A stretch of 64,000 nt of DNA from Vibrio sp. 05-20-BW147 (GCF_013369385.1 NZ_SZTO01000011.1:86392-150391), one strand, 5' to 3'; positions 45,759 to 55,303 are shown, counted from the stretch's first letter. A program made the numbers and translations. The notes: generated by a model from the sequence alone, not told the origin.

Positions 45759-47117
45759 TTGATTTCAGTCGATAAACAAGACTCCATCACCCTCAAGATC
45801 AGCCATATTATGGGGGCAAGTAAAAAACTCGATCTCGACTTCTACCTATTCGTACCTGGAGAGCTTGGGCTAACGCCTGAAGTTCTCTCTGAATCTGAGT
45901 TTTACTATACCTCTGTGGTGCAAAAGCGTTCTTATTACAGTGACAAAACGCTACTGCCTTTAGTTCACAGCCGATTAGCACAGCGGGGGCGTTTATCCAA
46001 CACTCAGTATCGTGTTAGCTTGAGTTTGTTTGCCTATCAGTACGTGATCGCACTTGATAAAGCCGTGGCTAAACTGAATGAGCAATCCAGTGACGGCGTC
46101 ACCGAAGATCAAGTCGATGAAGTGATTGAGATTTCTCTCGATATCCTCAAAAGACTGCGCCGCTCTATCCCGTATGAAGAAATTCTCAAGCGTTATTACG
46201 TCAACATCGATAACTATCTTTCTTGGTACACAGAACAAAAATTTCTTGCCTTGGTTGCCCACTTACCACGTGAAGGCGATTACAGCACCATCAAGGATCG
46301 CTTAATCACTCTCTGCGAAAAAGAGCAAGCACATCGAAAACTCAATAAGTACAACTCATCCAACGCAGCGGACGATGCAACGCGCATGACCAATAAAATG
46401 CGCCTTTTGCGGCGTTTGATTGAACATCCCATTGTTCTTAATGAGAAAAGTGTTTCATTGGGAAACAACATCAAACGGGTGATTAAAGGACTGGCAACCG
46501 GTCTTGTGATGGTATTTGTGACCACAACTGTGATTTCTGCGCGAGACTATCTTGGAGAAATTTCCGCATCGTTTATCGTGGCTATGTCGGTGATCTACGC
46601 GCTTAGAGAGATCTTTAAAGACGACTTACGTGACATGATGTGGCGTTGGATCCGCAAAGGTAAGCCGAAGTGGCGTCGCAAATACACCGACCCCACGACA
46701 GGGAAAGAGGTCGGCCACAAGTTGGAATGGTTAGATTACACCGTCATCAATAAACTGCCGGATCGCATTCAAGCTATTCGGAAACGACGCGTGGTTCAGC
46801 GTGAAGAGCAAATTCTTCACTACCACGCCAAAACGGAAATGTCGACGTCTCGCTTTTTGAGTGGCTATGAGCAAACACGCGAAACATTCAACATCAGTTT
46901 AAGACCATTTACACGTTTGATGGACAAAGGCAGCAACCGTATCTATCGGCTACAAGATGGGCAAGTCAGTCGCGAATCAGTGGAAAAACGCCATCTCTTT
47001 AATCTGATTGTGAAAGAAAACACCCACCAAGGTGAGCCCGTTTACTACCGCTGGAAAATTGTCATGAATCGCTCGAAAATTGTTGCCATCGAGAAAATCG
47101 AACAACCTGAAACCTAG
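45759..47117 (+). CDS. Conserved membrane protein of unknown function
   Basis: A 452-residue protein. I do not recognise the family. The amino-terminal ~245 residues are soluble and helical with 'YYTSVVQKRSYYSDKTLLPLVHSRLAQRGRL'; two membrane helices follow at about 250-290 ('GLATGLVMVFVTTTVISARDYLG', 'ASFIVAMSVIYALREIF'); a basic cytoplasmic part with 'RRKYTDPTTGKEVGHKLEWLDY' completes it. The start is a TTG with TAGGG ten bases upstream; the next ATG is 17 codons later and would cut into conserved-looking sequence. A perfect matS site lies within the coding region. It is divergent from cvfB by 97 bases. Confidence 0.8.
   Translation: MISVDKQDSITLKISHIMGASKKLDLDFYLFVPGELGLTPEVLSESEFYYTSVVQKRSYYSDKTLLPLVHSRLAQRGRLSNTQYRVSLSLFAYQYVIALDKAVAKLNEQSSDGVTEDQVDEVIEISLDILKRLRRSIPYEEILKRYYVNIDNYLSWYTEQKFLALVAHLPREGDYSTIKDRLITLCEKEQAHRKLNKYNSSNAADDATRMTNKMRLLRRLIEHPIVLNEKSVSLGNNIKRVIKGLATGLVMVFVTTTVISARDYLGEISASFIVAMSVIYALREIFKDDLRDMMWRWIRKGKPKWRRKYTDPTTGKEVGHKLEWLDYTVINKLPDRIQAIRKRRVVQREEQILHYHAKTEMSTSRFLSGYEQTRETFNISLRPFTRLMDKGSNRIYRLQDGQVSRESVEKRHLFNLIVKENTHQGEPVYYRWKIVMNRSKIVAIEKIEQPET
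46090..46102. promoter_or_regulatory. Perfect matS site
   Basis: GTGACGGCGTCAC fits the MatP-binding consensus GTGACRNYGTCAC at all 13 positions. It lies inside the coding sequence of the 452-residue protein, as many matS sites do. Confidence 0.7.
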
Positions 47118-47119
47118 CG

Positions 47120-47605
47120 TTACGCCCTAGGCGTCACTTTTTTAATCGATAGGGTTAAATCAAATTCGGCCATCGGCTCATCCCCATGCAAGGTGGGACA
47201 AAGCGCGGTAATTCGAACATCTTGATTAACCCTTTCACCTGTTTGCATGGTTTGAGCCAGCATTTGGTCGATCAAAGGGCCATCATGGCAAACAAAATGC
47301 ACATCCGCCTCTGGCCTTTTAAGAAATTCCGCCTTAACGCCCTTAAACGCCAAGGAAATTTTCTCTCCTTGATTTTTGGCTTTGCTCATCGCCAAAAAAC
47401 CACCTGCCACATCCGCACCAACCGCTAATGCGCCGAAGTACATACTATTCAGGTGGTTCTTTGTTCGTTTTCTTAGGGGGATTTTCACTTCGACCATGTT
47501 TTCATCAATAGCAATGATTTTGGGGCGACACAACCAGATCAGTGGGACTTTTGAAAACCCAAACATATTGAGATAAAGATTGGCTTTTTGTAGTGACGTA
47601 AGCAT
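47120..47605 (-). CDS. Hotdog-fold thioesterase-like protein (DUF4442/PaaI type)
   Basis: A 161-residue protein with 'VEVKIPLRKRTKNHLNSMYFGALAVGADVAGGFLAM', the central helix and loop of DUF4442 hotdog proteins, followed by beta strands with 'SLAFKGVKAEFLKRPEADVHFVC'. It probably hydrolyses or binds acyl-CoA, but catalytic residues differ within the family and the substrate is unknown. It is convergent with the upstream gene with only two bases between the stop codons, so the transcripts may overlap. Confidence 0.82.
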   Translation of the reverse strand: MLTSLQKANLYLNMFGFSKVPLIWLCRPKIIAIDENMVEVKIPLRKRTKNHLNSMYFGALAVGADVAGGFLAMSKAKNQGEKISLAFKGVKAEFLKRPEADVHFVCHDGPLIDQMLAQTMQTGERVNQDVRITALCPTLHGDEPMAEFDLTLSIKKVTPRA

Positions 47606-47945
47606 AGTGGCGTTTCCTTATAACTAGTCTGACCAGTTTCCTGCGCACAGCACCAGTTGTCAAAGAGTTGTTAACAAAAATCATCAGGTCGCTGAGTCGA
47701 TCACGAATTTATCCCCGCGATTCATCATCAATTCAGTGAAAAATGTTCATTAACTCCCTTTTCATTAAGGCTTTTATTTATTAACAGTTGCTCATACCGT
47801 TTCACTTACGCTTATATTCATTTTAATTCACGCTAGCTTTACAGTTTGACACGGAAATAGATCCGTAAGATTCCAGTTAAATGGTTTATTCCTGAGACTA
47901 ATTCCGTTATCTTTACCGCTTCGTTATAAATACCAAAGCTATCAC
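47606..47945. other. Intergenic region upstream of the DAHP synthase
   Basis: A 340-base A/T-rich stretch shared by two divergent genes. I found no gene and no convincing TyrR box. Only a short CGGA/TCCG hairpin near 47850 was seen. Confidence 0.4.
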
Positions 47946-48998
47946 ATGCCACTAAAAACCGATGAATTGAGAACCCAACCTTTGGGTCCAATGCCAACTC
48001 CTGCTGAGTTGAGCCAAGCCCATCCGATTACCGACGATGTGGCCGAGCGAATTGCGAAATCTCGCAGACAAATTGAAGATATTTTAACGGGTAAGGACAA
48101 CCGCCTTTTGGTGATTGTCGGTCCTTGCTCTGTGCACGATACTGAAGCCGCGATTGATTACGCGACGCGTTTGAGCTCGATTCAAGAGCAGTATCGCGAT
48201 GAGCTGTTCATCGTTATGCGCACCTACTTTGAAAAACCACGCACTGTGGTGGGCTGGAAAGGCCTCATAACCGACCCAAATCTGGATGGCTCGTACGCAC
48301 TAGAAGCTGGCCTGCATAAAGCACGTAAGCTATTGCTCGACATCAACAAACTTGGCCTTGCTACCGCAACTGAGTTTCTTGACATGATCACCGGTCAATA
48401 TATTGCTGATTTGATCACTTGGGGCGCGATTGGAGCTCGAACCACTGAATCGCAAATTCACCGTGAAATGGCATCTGCACTCTCCTGCCCGGTTGGCTTT
48501 AAAAACGGCACCAACGGCAACGTGAAAATTGCGATTGACGCAATTCGCGCATCAAAAGCTTCGCATTACTTCTACTCTCCAGATAAAAATGGCCGCATGA
48601 CCGTTTACCGCACCAGTGGTAACCCATATGGACACATTATTCTGCGTGGTGGTGATACCGGCCCTAACTTTGATGCAAAATCGGTTGAGTCTGCCTGTCA
48701 ATCACTGGCTGAGTTCGATTTGCCACAGCGTTTGATCGTTGATTTCAGTCACGCGAACTGTGAAAAGCAACATCGCAAACAGCTCGATGTCGCGCAAGAC
48801 ATTTGTAACCAGCTAAAAGCAGGCAGCACTTATATCGCAGGCATCATGGCAGAAAGCTTCATTACCGAAGGCAATCAGCCGATGACTGATCTTGATAACT
48901 TGACCTACGGCCAATCGATCACTGACCCTTGCCTAAGCTGGGAACACACAGCGCAAATGCTGGATATGCTTGCGACTGCTGTAAAAGAAAGCCGTTAA
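47946..48998 (+). CDS. 3-deoxy-7-phosphoheptulonate (DAHP) synthase, class I
   Basis: A 350-residue enzyme of the AroF/AroG/AroH type. 'LLVIVGPCSVHD', 'RTYFEKPRTVVGWKGLI', 'WGAIGARTTESQIHREMASALS', 'VGFKNGTNGN' and 'HIILRGG' give the PEP, metal and erythrose-4-phosphate sites. It makes the first step of the shikimate pathway. Whether it is the Phe-, Tyr- or Trp-sensitive isozyme cannot be assigned with confidence; the central region 'YFYSPDKNGRMTVYRTSGNPYG' differs from the E. coli ones, so no symbol is given. It stands alone, 25 bases before yajQ. Confidence 0.93.
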   Translation: MPLKTDELRTQPLGPMPTPAELSQAHPITDDVAERIAKSRRQIEDILTGKDNRLLVIVGPCSVHDTEAAIDYATRLSSIQEQYRDELFIVMRTYFEKPRTVVGWKGLITDPNLDGSYALEAGLHKARKLLLDINKLGLATATEFLDMITGQYIADLITWGAIGARTTESQIHREMASALSCPVGFKNGTNGNVKIAIDAIRASKASHYFYSPDKNGRMTVYRTSGNPYGHIILRGGDTGPNFDAKSVESACQSLAEFDLPQRLIVDFSHANCEKQHRKQLDVAQDICNQLKAGSTYIAGIMAESFITEGNQPMTDLDNLTYGQSITDPCLSWEHTAQMLDMLATAVKESR

Positions 48999-49023
48999 GA
49001 TAATAACTATAGGAACTTAAACC

Positions 49024-49506
49024 ATGCCGTCATTTGACATTGTTTCTGAAATCGATACCGTTGAACTACGCAACGCTGTAGACAACTCAAACCGTGAGCT
49101 TTCGACTCGTTTTGATTTTCGTAACGTGCAAGCTAGCTTTGAGCTAGTAGAGCAAACGGTAAAAGTCTCTGCTGAAGGTGACTTCCAGTTAAAGCAAATG
49201 CGCGATATTTTACGTGGTCACCTTGCTAAACGTGGCGTTGACGCAAACTCTATGGATGCGAAAACGGCTGAGCAGACAGGCAAAAATTGGCATCAAGACA
49301 TTGTTTTCCTGCAAGGCATTGAAACGCCAATGGCGAAAAAAATCGTTAAGCTGATTAAAGATGCCAAACTGAAAGTACAAGCTTCTATCCAAGGCGACAA
49401 AGTTCGCGTAACGGGTAAAAAACGCGACGATTTGCAAGAAGCTATTGCAGCAATTCGTGCCGCAGAACTTGGCCAACCGTTCCAGTTCAATAACTTCCGT
49501 GATTAG
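49024..49506 (+). CDS. yajQ: YajQ family cyclic di-GMP-binding protein
   Basis: A 160-residue protein of the UPF0234/YajQ family. The start '[23 protein letters not shown]' and '[15 protein letters not shown]' are typical; it has two ferredoxin-like halves. Relatives bind c-di-GMP and act with LysR-type regulators, or bind RNA/tRNA. It lies 25 bases after the DAHP synthase and may be cotranscribed; a terminator follows. Confidence 0.94.
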   Translation: MPSFDIVSEIDTVELRNAVDNSNRELSTRFDFRNVQASFELVEQTVKVSAEGDFQLKQMRDILRGHLAKRGVDANSMDAKTAEQTGKNWHQDIVFLQGIETPMAKKIVKLIKDAKLKVQASIQGDKVRVTGKKRDDLQEAIAAIRAAELGQPFQFNNFRD

Positions 49507-49522
49507 TGCATCGAACGGAATA

Positions 49523-49553
49523 AACAAAGCCTCTATCTAATAGAGGCTTTGTT
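49523..49553 (+). terminator. yajQ terminator
   Basis: Perfect 13-base stem AACAAAGCCTCTA / TAGAGGCTTTGTT with a 5-base loop, 16 bases after the yajQ stop. Confidence 0.9.
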
Positions 49554-49724
49554 CAATTAATAAGCCAAAAAAGAATGGCTGAACACTGCCAGTGATATGG
49601 AATCTTGTTGACTGTTCACCGCCAACAGAGCATCACTTACACACTAAGTGACTCATCAAATCAACTAGGCTTTTTCAACATGTTGAATGCTTCCCAACGC
49701 CACCAATAGGCAATCTAAAGAGCC

Positions 49725-50651
49725 CTATCGCTCAATCACCAAATCACCCTGCTGAAGAAAACTGAACTCATTGCTTCCAGATGGAAACAAGACACAAATC
49801 TTAATCGGTTCGTTTTTGGCTTCCTGTAGCTTTTCAGCAAGCTGTGCGGGAGACGTGTAACTGAAACGAACAGCATCTCTTCGCACCATTTCCAAAAACG
49901 GTTCAGACAACGCTTTTGGAGCAAGGACCAACTCTGCTTTCTGCATATAGCGCAAGGCCTTAATAGGTAACATTTCAACATCATCACTGCATGCAATCCA
50001 AGTGCACTGAACGTTACGTTGTATCGCCCCTTCAAGGGCCGGCAAAAATAGCTTGTCAAGCTGCTGTTTGTCGCTGGCTAACTTTACCTCTGACAAATCA
50101 AAAAACGCTTCCCAAAATGTGCGTCGTTCGTCAATGCTCTCAAAACGCTGTTTCACGGCATGACGTTTTGATTCGGCAAAATCAGCCAATAAACTCAGAT
50201 TCTGTGGCAATATCGCCTCGAGCGACTCACGAATATTGCGAATCAAAACCGGTGAGGCACCACCACTAGATATTGCAATCTGCACTCGACCACGCACTAT
50301 CATCGATGGAGTAATGAAATCACAATATGGCTTATCATCTACCACATTTACCAACAAGTTACGCTGTTTTGCGTCTCGATAGACTTGATGATTGAGAGAG
50401 GGATTATTGGTGGTAGCCCAAACCTGGACATAATGCCCATCCATCAATTCAGAAGAGTAAAAGTTCTTAACCCAGTAGCAAGCACCTTCTTTCACCCATT
50501 GCATCAACTCTTCAACCAACGTCGGGGAAACGATCGTTACTTTTGCACCTGCTTTTAACAAAGCCTCAATCTTGCGACTTGCAACTTCCCCTCCACCAAC
50601 AACAAGTACGGGTTTGTTTTCTAGATCCATGAAAAGAGGAAAATATCGCAT
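49725..50651 (-). CDS. Precorrin-2 dehydrogenase/ferrochelatase-like protein with a decayed SUMT tail
   Basis: A 308-residue protein. Residues 1 to about 210 are the CysG amino-terminal bifunctional domain: 'MRYFPLFMDLENKPVLVVGGGEVASRKIEALLKAGA' (NAD site), 'VVDDKPYCDFITPSMI' and 'ISSGGASPVLIRNIRESLEAILP' (dimerisation region). Precorrin-2 is oxidised and then iron inserted to give sirohaem. From about 215 the sequence resembles the start of uroporphyrinogen-III methyltransferase, 'DDVEMLPIKALRYMQKAELVLAPKALSEPFLEMVRRDA', but the glycine-rich SAM loop (GPGD in active enzymes) is 'CSDD' and the domain ends after ~95 residues, so it should have no methyltransferase activity. The gene is alone; a separate CobA-type enzyme is expected elsewhere. 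Confidence 0.82.
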   Translation of the reverse strand: MRYFPLFMDLENKPVLVVGGGEVASRKIEALLKAGAKVTIVSPTLVEELMQWVKEGACYWVKNFYSSELMDGHYVQVWATTNNPSLNHQVYRDAKQRNLLVNVVDDKPYCDFITPSMIVRGRVQIAISSGGASPVLIRNIRESLEAILPQNLSLLADFAESKRHAVKQRFESIDERRTFWEAFFDLSEVKLASDKQQLDKLFLPALEGAIQRNVQCTWIACSDDVEMLPIKALRYMQKAELVLAPKALSEPFLEMVRRDAVRFSYTSPAQLAEKLQEAKNEPIKICVLFPSGSNEFSFLQQGDLVIER

Positions 50652-51108
50652 TTCGATCCCTGTCTATTGTTTCTCACTACGAGGCTCATCGTAACAGATT
50701 TGGTGCATAAATATCATCACAAAGTGGCACAACAAATAATTTTCGTTCAAATTTCAAGCCATTTTTGGTTGATTAATCCAATATCCACAACTCAAGCAAA
50801 CTGAAAGTCGGCAATACTATTAATATATTTAACAAAAGCTCTCCTGCACCAAAGTATAAACCTGTTGCACTATTTACAATCGGTTAACACTTCGTCATTC
50901 TAATTACTGTTGGGTTTGTGATTACTCTCAAAAATCTTTTTAAATTATACATTTGAGAAATCCACAATCCTTTCCTACGCTTATAAATAATTGATTTTTG
51001 GATAGCCGTTTTTAGCCAAAATCAATCAGTTAGGATACGCACACAACTTTTGAGCACGTTGTATCAGGTTTTACCTGGTCTAACATGGATCATACAGGAA
51101 GGATACAA
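50652..51108 (+). promoter_or_regulatory. Long upstream region of the aapJQMP operon with a hairpin
   Basis: A 457-base A/T-rich stretch between divergent genes, with no coding frame found. At 50990-51026 ATTGATTTTTGG and CCAAAATCAAT form an inverted repeat (one bulge) around a 14-base loop. A second short repeat, GGTTTTACC, lies near 51067. The length suggests a regulated promoter or a structured leader. The GGAAGG ribosome-binding site precedes aapJ at 51097. Confidence 0.5.
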
Positions 51109-52137
51109 ATGGCAAATAAATTAACAATTTTGGCTTCATTGGTAGCGGCTTCTACTGCTATGTTGTCATCAAATGCATTCGCTGCAGAAACCACTCTAGA
51201 CAAAGTGATGAAACAGGGCTTTGTTACCTGCGGTGTCAGTACTGGTTTACCTGGTTTTTCTAACCCTAACTCCAAAGGAGAATGGGAAGGGATTGACGTA
51301 GAATACTGCCAAGCGATTGCAGCTGCAGTGTTAGGCGACAAAACCAAAGTTAAGTTTGTTCCACTTACTGCAAAAGAGCGTTTTACCGCTCTACAATCAG
51401 GCGAAATTGACGTTCTATCTCGCAACACCACATGGACTCTACAACGCGACGCTGCTCTTGGTCTTAATTTCGTAGGCGTAAACTATTACGATGGCCAAGG
51501 CTTCATGGTGAAAAAAGATCTTGGCATCAAGAGCGCGAAAGAGCTCGATGGTGCTTCAGTGTGTGTGCAATCTGGTACCACAACCGAACTTAACCTTGCA
51601 GACTACTTCCGCAACACAGGTATGAGCTACAAGCCTGTTGTGTTTGATACGGCAGCACAAACCTCAAAAGGTTTTGATGCTGGTCGTTGTGACGTGCTTA
51701 CAACTGACCAATCGGGCCTTTATGCGCTTCGTCTAAACCTTGAAAAGCCTGATTCAGCCGTCGTTCTTCCGGAAATTATTTCAAAAGAGCCTCTTGGACC
51801 TGTTGTTCGCCAAGGTGACGATCAGTGGTTCAACATCGCTAAGTGGACACTCAATGCGATGATCAACGCAGAAGAGTACGGTATCACCTCTAAAAACGCG
51901 GAAGAAATGCTTAAGTCCGACGATCCAAACATCAAACGCATCCTAGGTATCGATGGCCCTAAAGGTAAAGGTCTAGGCATTCGTGACGATTGGGGTTACC
52001 AAGTCGTGAAGCAAGTAGGCAACTATGGGGAAAGCTTTGAGCGAACTGTTGGTACGGGCTCTCCACTGCAAATTTCACGTGGTGTGAATGCACTGTGGAA
52101 TGCTGGTGGCTTCATGTACGCGCCACCGATCCGTTAA
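51109..52137 (+). CDS. aapJ: General amino-acid ABC transporter, periplasmic binding protein
   Basis: A 342-residue protein from the ATG at 51109, which follows GGAAGG; a frame open eight codons earlier is not favoured. A signal peptide (MANKLTILASLVAASTAML, cleavage likely after AFA) is followed by a type II binding fold with 'GFVTCGVSTGLPGFSNPNSKGEWEG' and 'SRNTTWTLQRDAALGLNF', the AapJ/BztA signature. It captures polar and acidic amino acids in the periplasm for AapQMP. A terminator follows, before aapQ. Confidence 0.93.
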   Translation: MANKLTILASLVAASTAMLSSNAFAAETTLDKVMKQGFVTCGVSTGLPGFSNPNSKGEWEGIDVEYCQAIAAAVLGDKTKVKFVPLTAKERFTALQSGEIDVLSRNTTWTLQRDAALGLNFVGVNYYDGQGFMVKKDLGIKSAKELDGASVCVQSGTTTELNLADYFRNTGMSYKPVVFDTAAQTSKGFDAGRCDVLTTDQSGLYALRLNLEKPDSAVVLPEIISKEPLGPVVRQGDDQWFNIAKWTLNAMINAEEYGITSKNAEEMLKSDDPNIKRILGIDGPKGKGLGIRDDWGYQVVKQVGNYGESFERTVGTGSPLQISRGVNALWNAGGFMYAPPIR

Positions 52138-52156
52138 TCACTTCCTACTATTAAAT

Positions 52157-52181
52157 GGGCGGACAAGTGCCGCCCTTTTTT
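52157..52181 (+). terminator. Intercistronic terminator between aapJ and aapQ
   Basis: GGGCGG / CCGCCC with a 7-base loop and six T, 19 bases after aapJ. It should let more aapJ mRNA than permease mRNA be made. Confidence 0.88.
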
Positions 52182-52210
52182 CTAGATAATGGATTAGAGG
52201 TTATTGTTGT

Positions 52211-53416
52211 ATGAACCCTGATAAAAACATCTCGTCAAGTGCTCCCGCTAAGCCGGCAGCGGTAGGCAATCTGATTTACAACCCCACTTTTCGTTCGGCC
52301 GTTTTCCAAGTTATTGCTATTTTGGCGTTGGTCTTCTTCTTCTACACCATCATTAACAACGCACTTACTAACTTGAGTTCTCGAGGCATTGCAACCGGTT
52401 TTGACTTTCTGTCTCAAGAGGCTGGATTTGGTATCGGTTTAACCTTGATTGAGTACAATGAAACCTACTCTTATGGTCGTACTTTTATCATCGGCTTACT
52501 GAACACCGCGTTAGTCTCCTTTTTAGGTATTATTCTTGCCACATTTCTTGGCTTTGTCATTGGCATTGCTCGCTTATCCTCAAACTGGTTGGTGAGCCGT
52601 TTCGCAGCGGTCTATATCGAAATTTTCCGCAACGTTCCCTTGCTACTGCAGATATTCTTTTGGTATTTCGCAGTACTTCAAGCTCTTCCCTCTCCGAGAC
52701 AAAGTATCAGTTTGGGTGAAGCGGTATTTTTGAACGTGCGTGGATTGTTCTTGCCTAAACCCATTTTCGAATCAGGTAGTGCATTTATTTTTGCTGCCTT
52801 GTTCGCTGGGATGATCGCCACCTTAGTGATTGGTGTCTGGGCTAAAAATAAGCAGAAGTTGACCGGTCAACAAACACCGATGGGACGTATTGCGCTCGCA
52901 CTCATTGTAGGTTTACCTGCCGTCGTCTATTTTATTTCCGGTATGCCGATATCGACAGAATACCCACAACTCAAAGGTTTTAATTATCAAGGTGGTATTA
53001 GCATCATTCCAGAGCTAGCGGCACTGCTGCTTGCGCTGAGTATTTATACCGCAGCCTTCATTGCTGAGATTGTTCGCTCTGGCATTAACGCAGTGAATCA
53101 TGGCCAAACCGAGGCCGCAATGTCTTTAGGCTTGCCACGTTCCCGCACGCTCAAGTTGATTATTATTCCCCAGGCACTACGGATCATTATTCCTCCACTC
53201 ACCAGCCAATACTTGAATCTGACAAAGAACTCATCGCTAGCGATGGCGATTGGTTATCCAGATTTGGTGTCCGTATTTGCCGGAACAACGCTCAACCAAA
53301 CAGGACAAGCCATTGAGATCATTGCGATGACGATGGGTGTGTACTTGACGTTGAGCTTGACCACTTCCGCATTGATGAATATTTACAATAAAAAAGTCGC
53401 TTTGGTGGAGAGATAA
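52211..53416 (+). CDS. aapQ: Amino-acid ABC transporter permease AapQ
   Basis: A 401-residue inner-membrane permease of the HisM/AapQ family. It has about eight helices and the ABC-contact (EAA) loop 'GQTEAAMSLGLPRSRTLKLIIIPQALRIIIPPL'. 'YIEIFRNVPLLLQIFFWYFAVLQALPSPRQSIS' is a characteristic AapQ segment. It forms the pore with AapM. It ends one base before aapM. Confidence 0.93.
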   Translation: MNPDKNISSSAPAKPAAVGNLIYNPTFRSAVFQVIAILALVFFFYTIINNALTNLSSRGIATGFDFLSQEAGFGIGLTLIEYNETYSYGRTFIIGLLNTALVSFLGIILATFLGFVIGIARLSSNWLVSRFAAVYIEIFRNVPLLLQIFFWYFAVLQALPSPRQSISLGEAVFLNVRGLFLPKPIFESGSAFIFAALFAGMIATLVIGVWAKNKQKLTGQQTPMGRIALALIVGLPAVVYFISGMPISTEYPQLKGFNYQGGISIIPELAALLLALSIYTAAFIAEIVRSGINAVNHGQTEAAMSLGLPRSRTLKLIIIPQALRIIIPPLTSQYLNLTKNSSLAMAIGYPDLVSVFAGTTLNQTGQAIEIIAMTMGVYLTLSLTTSALMNIYNKKVALVER

Positions 53417-53417
53417 A

Positions 53418-54515
53418 ATGAAAGTACATCAATTTCAGCCAAATCTTCCACCGCCAGCCAACACCGTGGGTGTTTTGAGTTGGATGAGGAAGAATTTGTT
53501 TAACAGCCCAGTAAATTCAGTCCTAACCATCATACTTGCTTACTTTGCAATAAGTGCATTCTGGTACATCTTGGATTGGGCGTTTTTGAAAGCAGATTGG
53601 ATTGGCACCACCCGCGATGCATGCAGTCGTGAAGGTGCTTGCTGGGTGTTCATTAGTGTGCGTTGGGAGCAGTTCATGTATGGGTTTTACCCACAAGAAG
53701 AACTGTGGCGCCCTCGCCTGTTCTACATTACGCTGGCGATTTTCACTGTGCTACTCGCCTATGAGAAAACACCAAAACGAATGTGGATTTGGTTGTTCTT
53801 TGTCAACATCTATCCTTTTATAGTGGCTGGATTACTCTATGGCGGCGTATTCGGTTTAGAAGTAGTGGAAACCCACAAGTGGGGCGGTTTACTCGTTACT
53901 TTAATCATTGCGCTAGTGGGGATAGTCGTTTCACTTCCAATTGGTGTTGCCCTCGCTTTGGGTCGTCGCTCTGATATGCCCATTATTAGAAGCTTGTGTA
54001 CCGTGTATATCGAGGTATGGCGTGGTGTGCCGTTGATTACAGTGCTTTTCATGGCTTCAGTTATGCTGCCACTCTTCTTGTCCGAAGGGTCAGAAACGGA
54101 TAAGTTGATTCGAGCCTTGATTGGCGTGGTGATGTTCAGTGCAGCCTACATGGCAGAAGTAGTGCGTGGCGGCCTGCAAGCGATACCAAAGGGCCAATAC
54201 GAGGCAGCAGACGCTTTAGGGCTCACGTATTGGAAAAAAATGGGCTTAATTATTCTGCCGCAAGCGCTGAAAATTACCATTCCGTCCATCGTAAACACCT
54301 TTATTGGCCTCTTTAAAGACACCAGCCTTGTACTGATCATCGGTATGTTCGATGTGTTGGGCATTGGTCAAGCAGCAAACACCGATCCTGAGTGGCTTGG
54401 TTTTGCTACAGAAAGTTATGTATTTGTCGCGTTAGTGTTCTGGATATTTTGTTTTGGCATGTCGAGATACTCGATATGGCTAGAAAATAAACTACACACC
54501 GGTCACAAACGATAA
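53418..54515 (+). CDS. aapM: Amino-acid ABC transporter permease AapM
   Basis: A 365-residue permease. The EAA loop is '[33 protein letters not shown]', with '[24 protein letters not shown]' upstream. A long periplasmic loop with '[15 protein letters not shown]' near the start is typical of AapM/BztC. It pairs with AapQ and binds AapP. It starts one base after aapQ and ends 23 bases before aapP. Confidence 0.93.
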   Translation: MKVHQFQPNLPPPANTVGVLSWMRKNLFNSPVNSVLTIILAYFAISAFWYILDWAFLKADWIGTTRDACSREGACWVFISVRWEQFMYGFYPQEELWRPRLFYITLAIFTVLLAYEKTPKRMWIWLFFVNIYPFIVAGLLYGGVFGLEVVETHKWGGLLVTLIIALVGIVVSLPIGVALALGRRSDMPIIRSLCTVYIEVWRGVPLITVLFMASVMLPLFLSEGSETDKLIRALIGVVMFSAAYMAEVVRGGLQAIPKGQYEAADALGLTYWKKMGLIILPQALKITIPSIVNTFIGLFKDTSLVLIIGMFDVLGIGQAANTDPEWLGFATESYVFVALVFWIFCFGMSRYSIWLENKLHTGHKR

Positions 54516-54538
54516 TTCAGAAAACTCAAGGACGTATT

Positions 54539-55288
54539 ATGACGCAACAACAAGATTACATGATCCAACTGAAGGATATGAATAAGTGGTACGGTGAGTT
54601 TCACGTACTAAAAAACATCAACTTGAATGTGAAGAAAGGCGAAAAAATTGTAATTTGTGGACCATCAGGTTCAGGCAAGTCAACCATGATTCGCTGCATC
54701 AATCGCTTAGAAGAACATCAAGCTGGCCAGATCATCGTTTCTGGTAATGAACTGACCGAAGACCTAAAAAACATCGAAGCAGTGAGACGAGAAGTTGGTA
54801 TGTGTTTCCAACATTTTAACCTCTTCCCTCACCTAACGGTTTTGGAAAACTGCACACTAGCGCCGATTTGGGTGAAGAAAATGCCAAAGGAGGAAGCTGA
54901 AGCCATCGCAATGAAATATCTCGAACGTGTAAAAATCCCAGAGCAAGCGGACAAATACCCAGGCCAGCTTTCTGGTGGACAACAGCAACGCGTTGCCATT
55001 GCTCGTTCATTGTGTATGAGCCCTAAAGTGATGTTGTTTGACGAACCGACATCTGCACTTGATCCAGAAATGGTACGTGAGGTGTTGGATGTTATGGTTG
55101 AACTGGCAGAAGAAGGCATGACCATGTTGTGTGTAACCCACGAAATGGGCTTTGCAAAAGAAGTTGCCGATCGGGTGATTTTCATGGATGCCGGGGAGAT
55201 CATTGAAGAAAACAATCCGAAAGAGTTTTTTGAGAATCCTCAATCGGACCGTACACAAAACTTCCTTGCACAAATTTTGCACCACTAA
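54539..55288 (+). CDS. aapP: Amino-acid ABC transporter ATPase AapP
   Basis: A 249-residue ATPase. Walker A is 'GPSGSGKST', signature '[15 protein letters not shown]', Walker B '[12 protein letters not shown]', with the H loop in 'CVTHEMGFA'. It drives the AapJQM importer. It is the last gene of the operon and has its own terminator. Confidence 0.95.
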   Translation: MTQQQDYMIQLKDMNKWYGEFHVLKNINLNVKKGEKIVICGPSGSGKSTMIRCINRLEEHQAGQIIVSGNELTEDLKNIEAVRREVGMCFQHFNLFPHLTVLENCTLAPIWVKKMPKEEAEAIAMKYLERVKIPEQADKYPGQLSGGQQQRVAIARSLCMSPKVMLFDEPTSALDPEMVREVLDVMVELAEEGMTMLCVTHEMGFAKEVADRVIFMDAGEIIEENNPKEFFENPQSDRTQNFLAQILHH

Positions 55289-55303
55289 TGCGAACCACCT
55301 AGT

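Noticed and set aside
47606..47945. TyrR box upstream of the DAHP synthase
   Set aside because: TTTACA near 47850 has no matching TGTAAA half at the right spacing.
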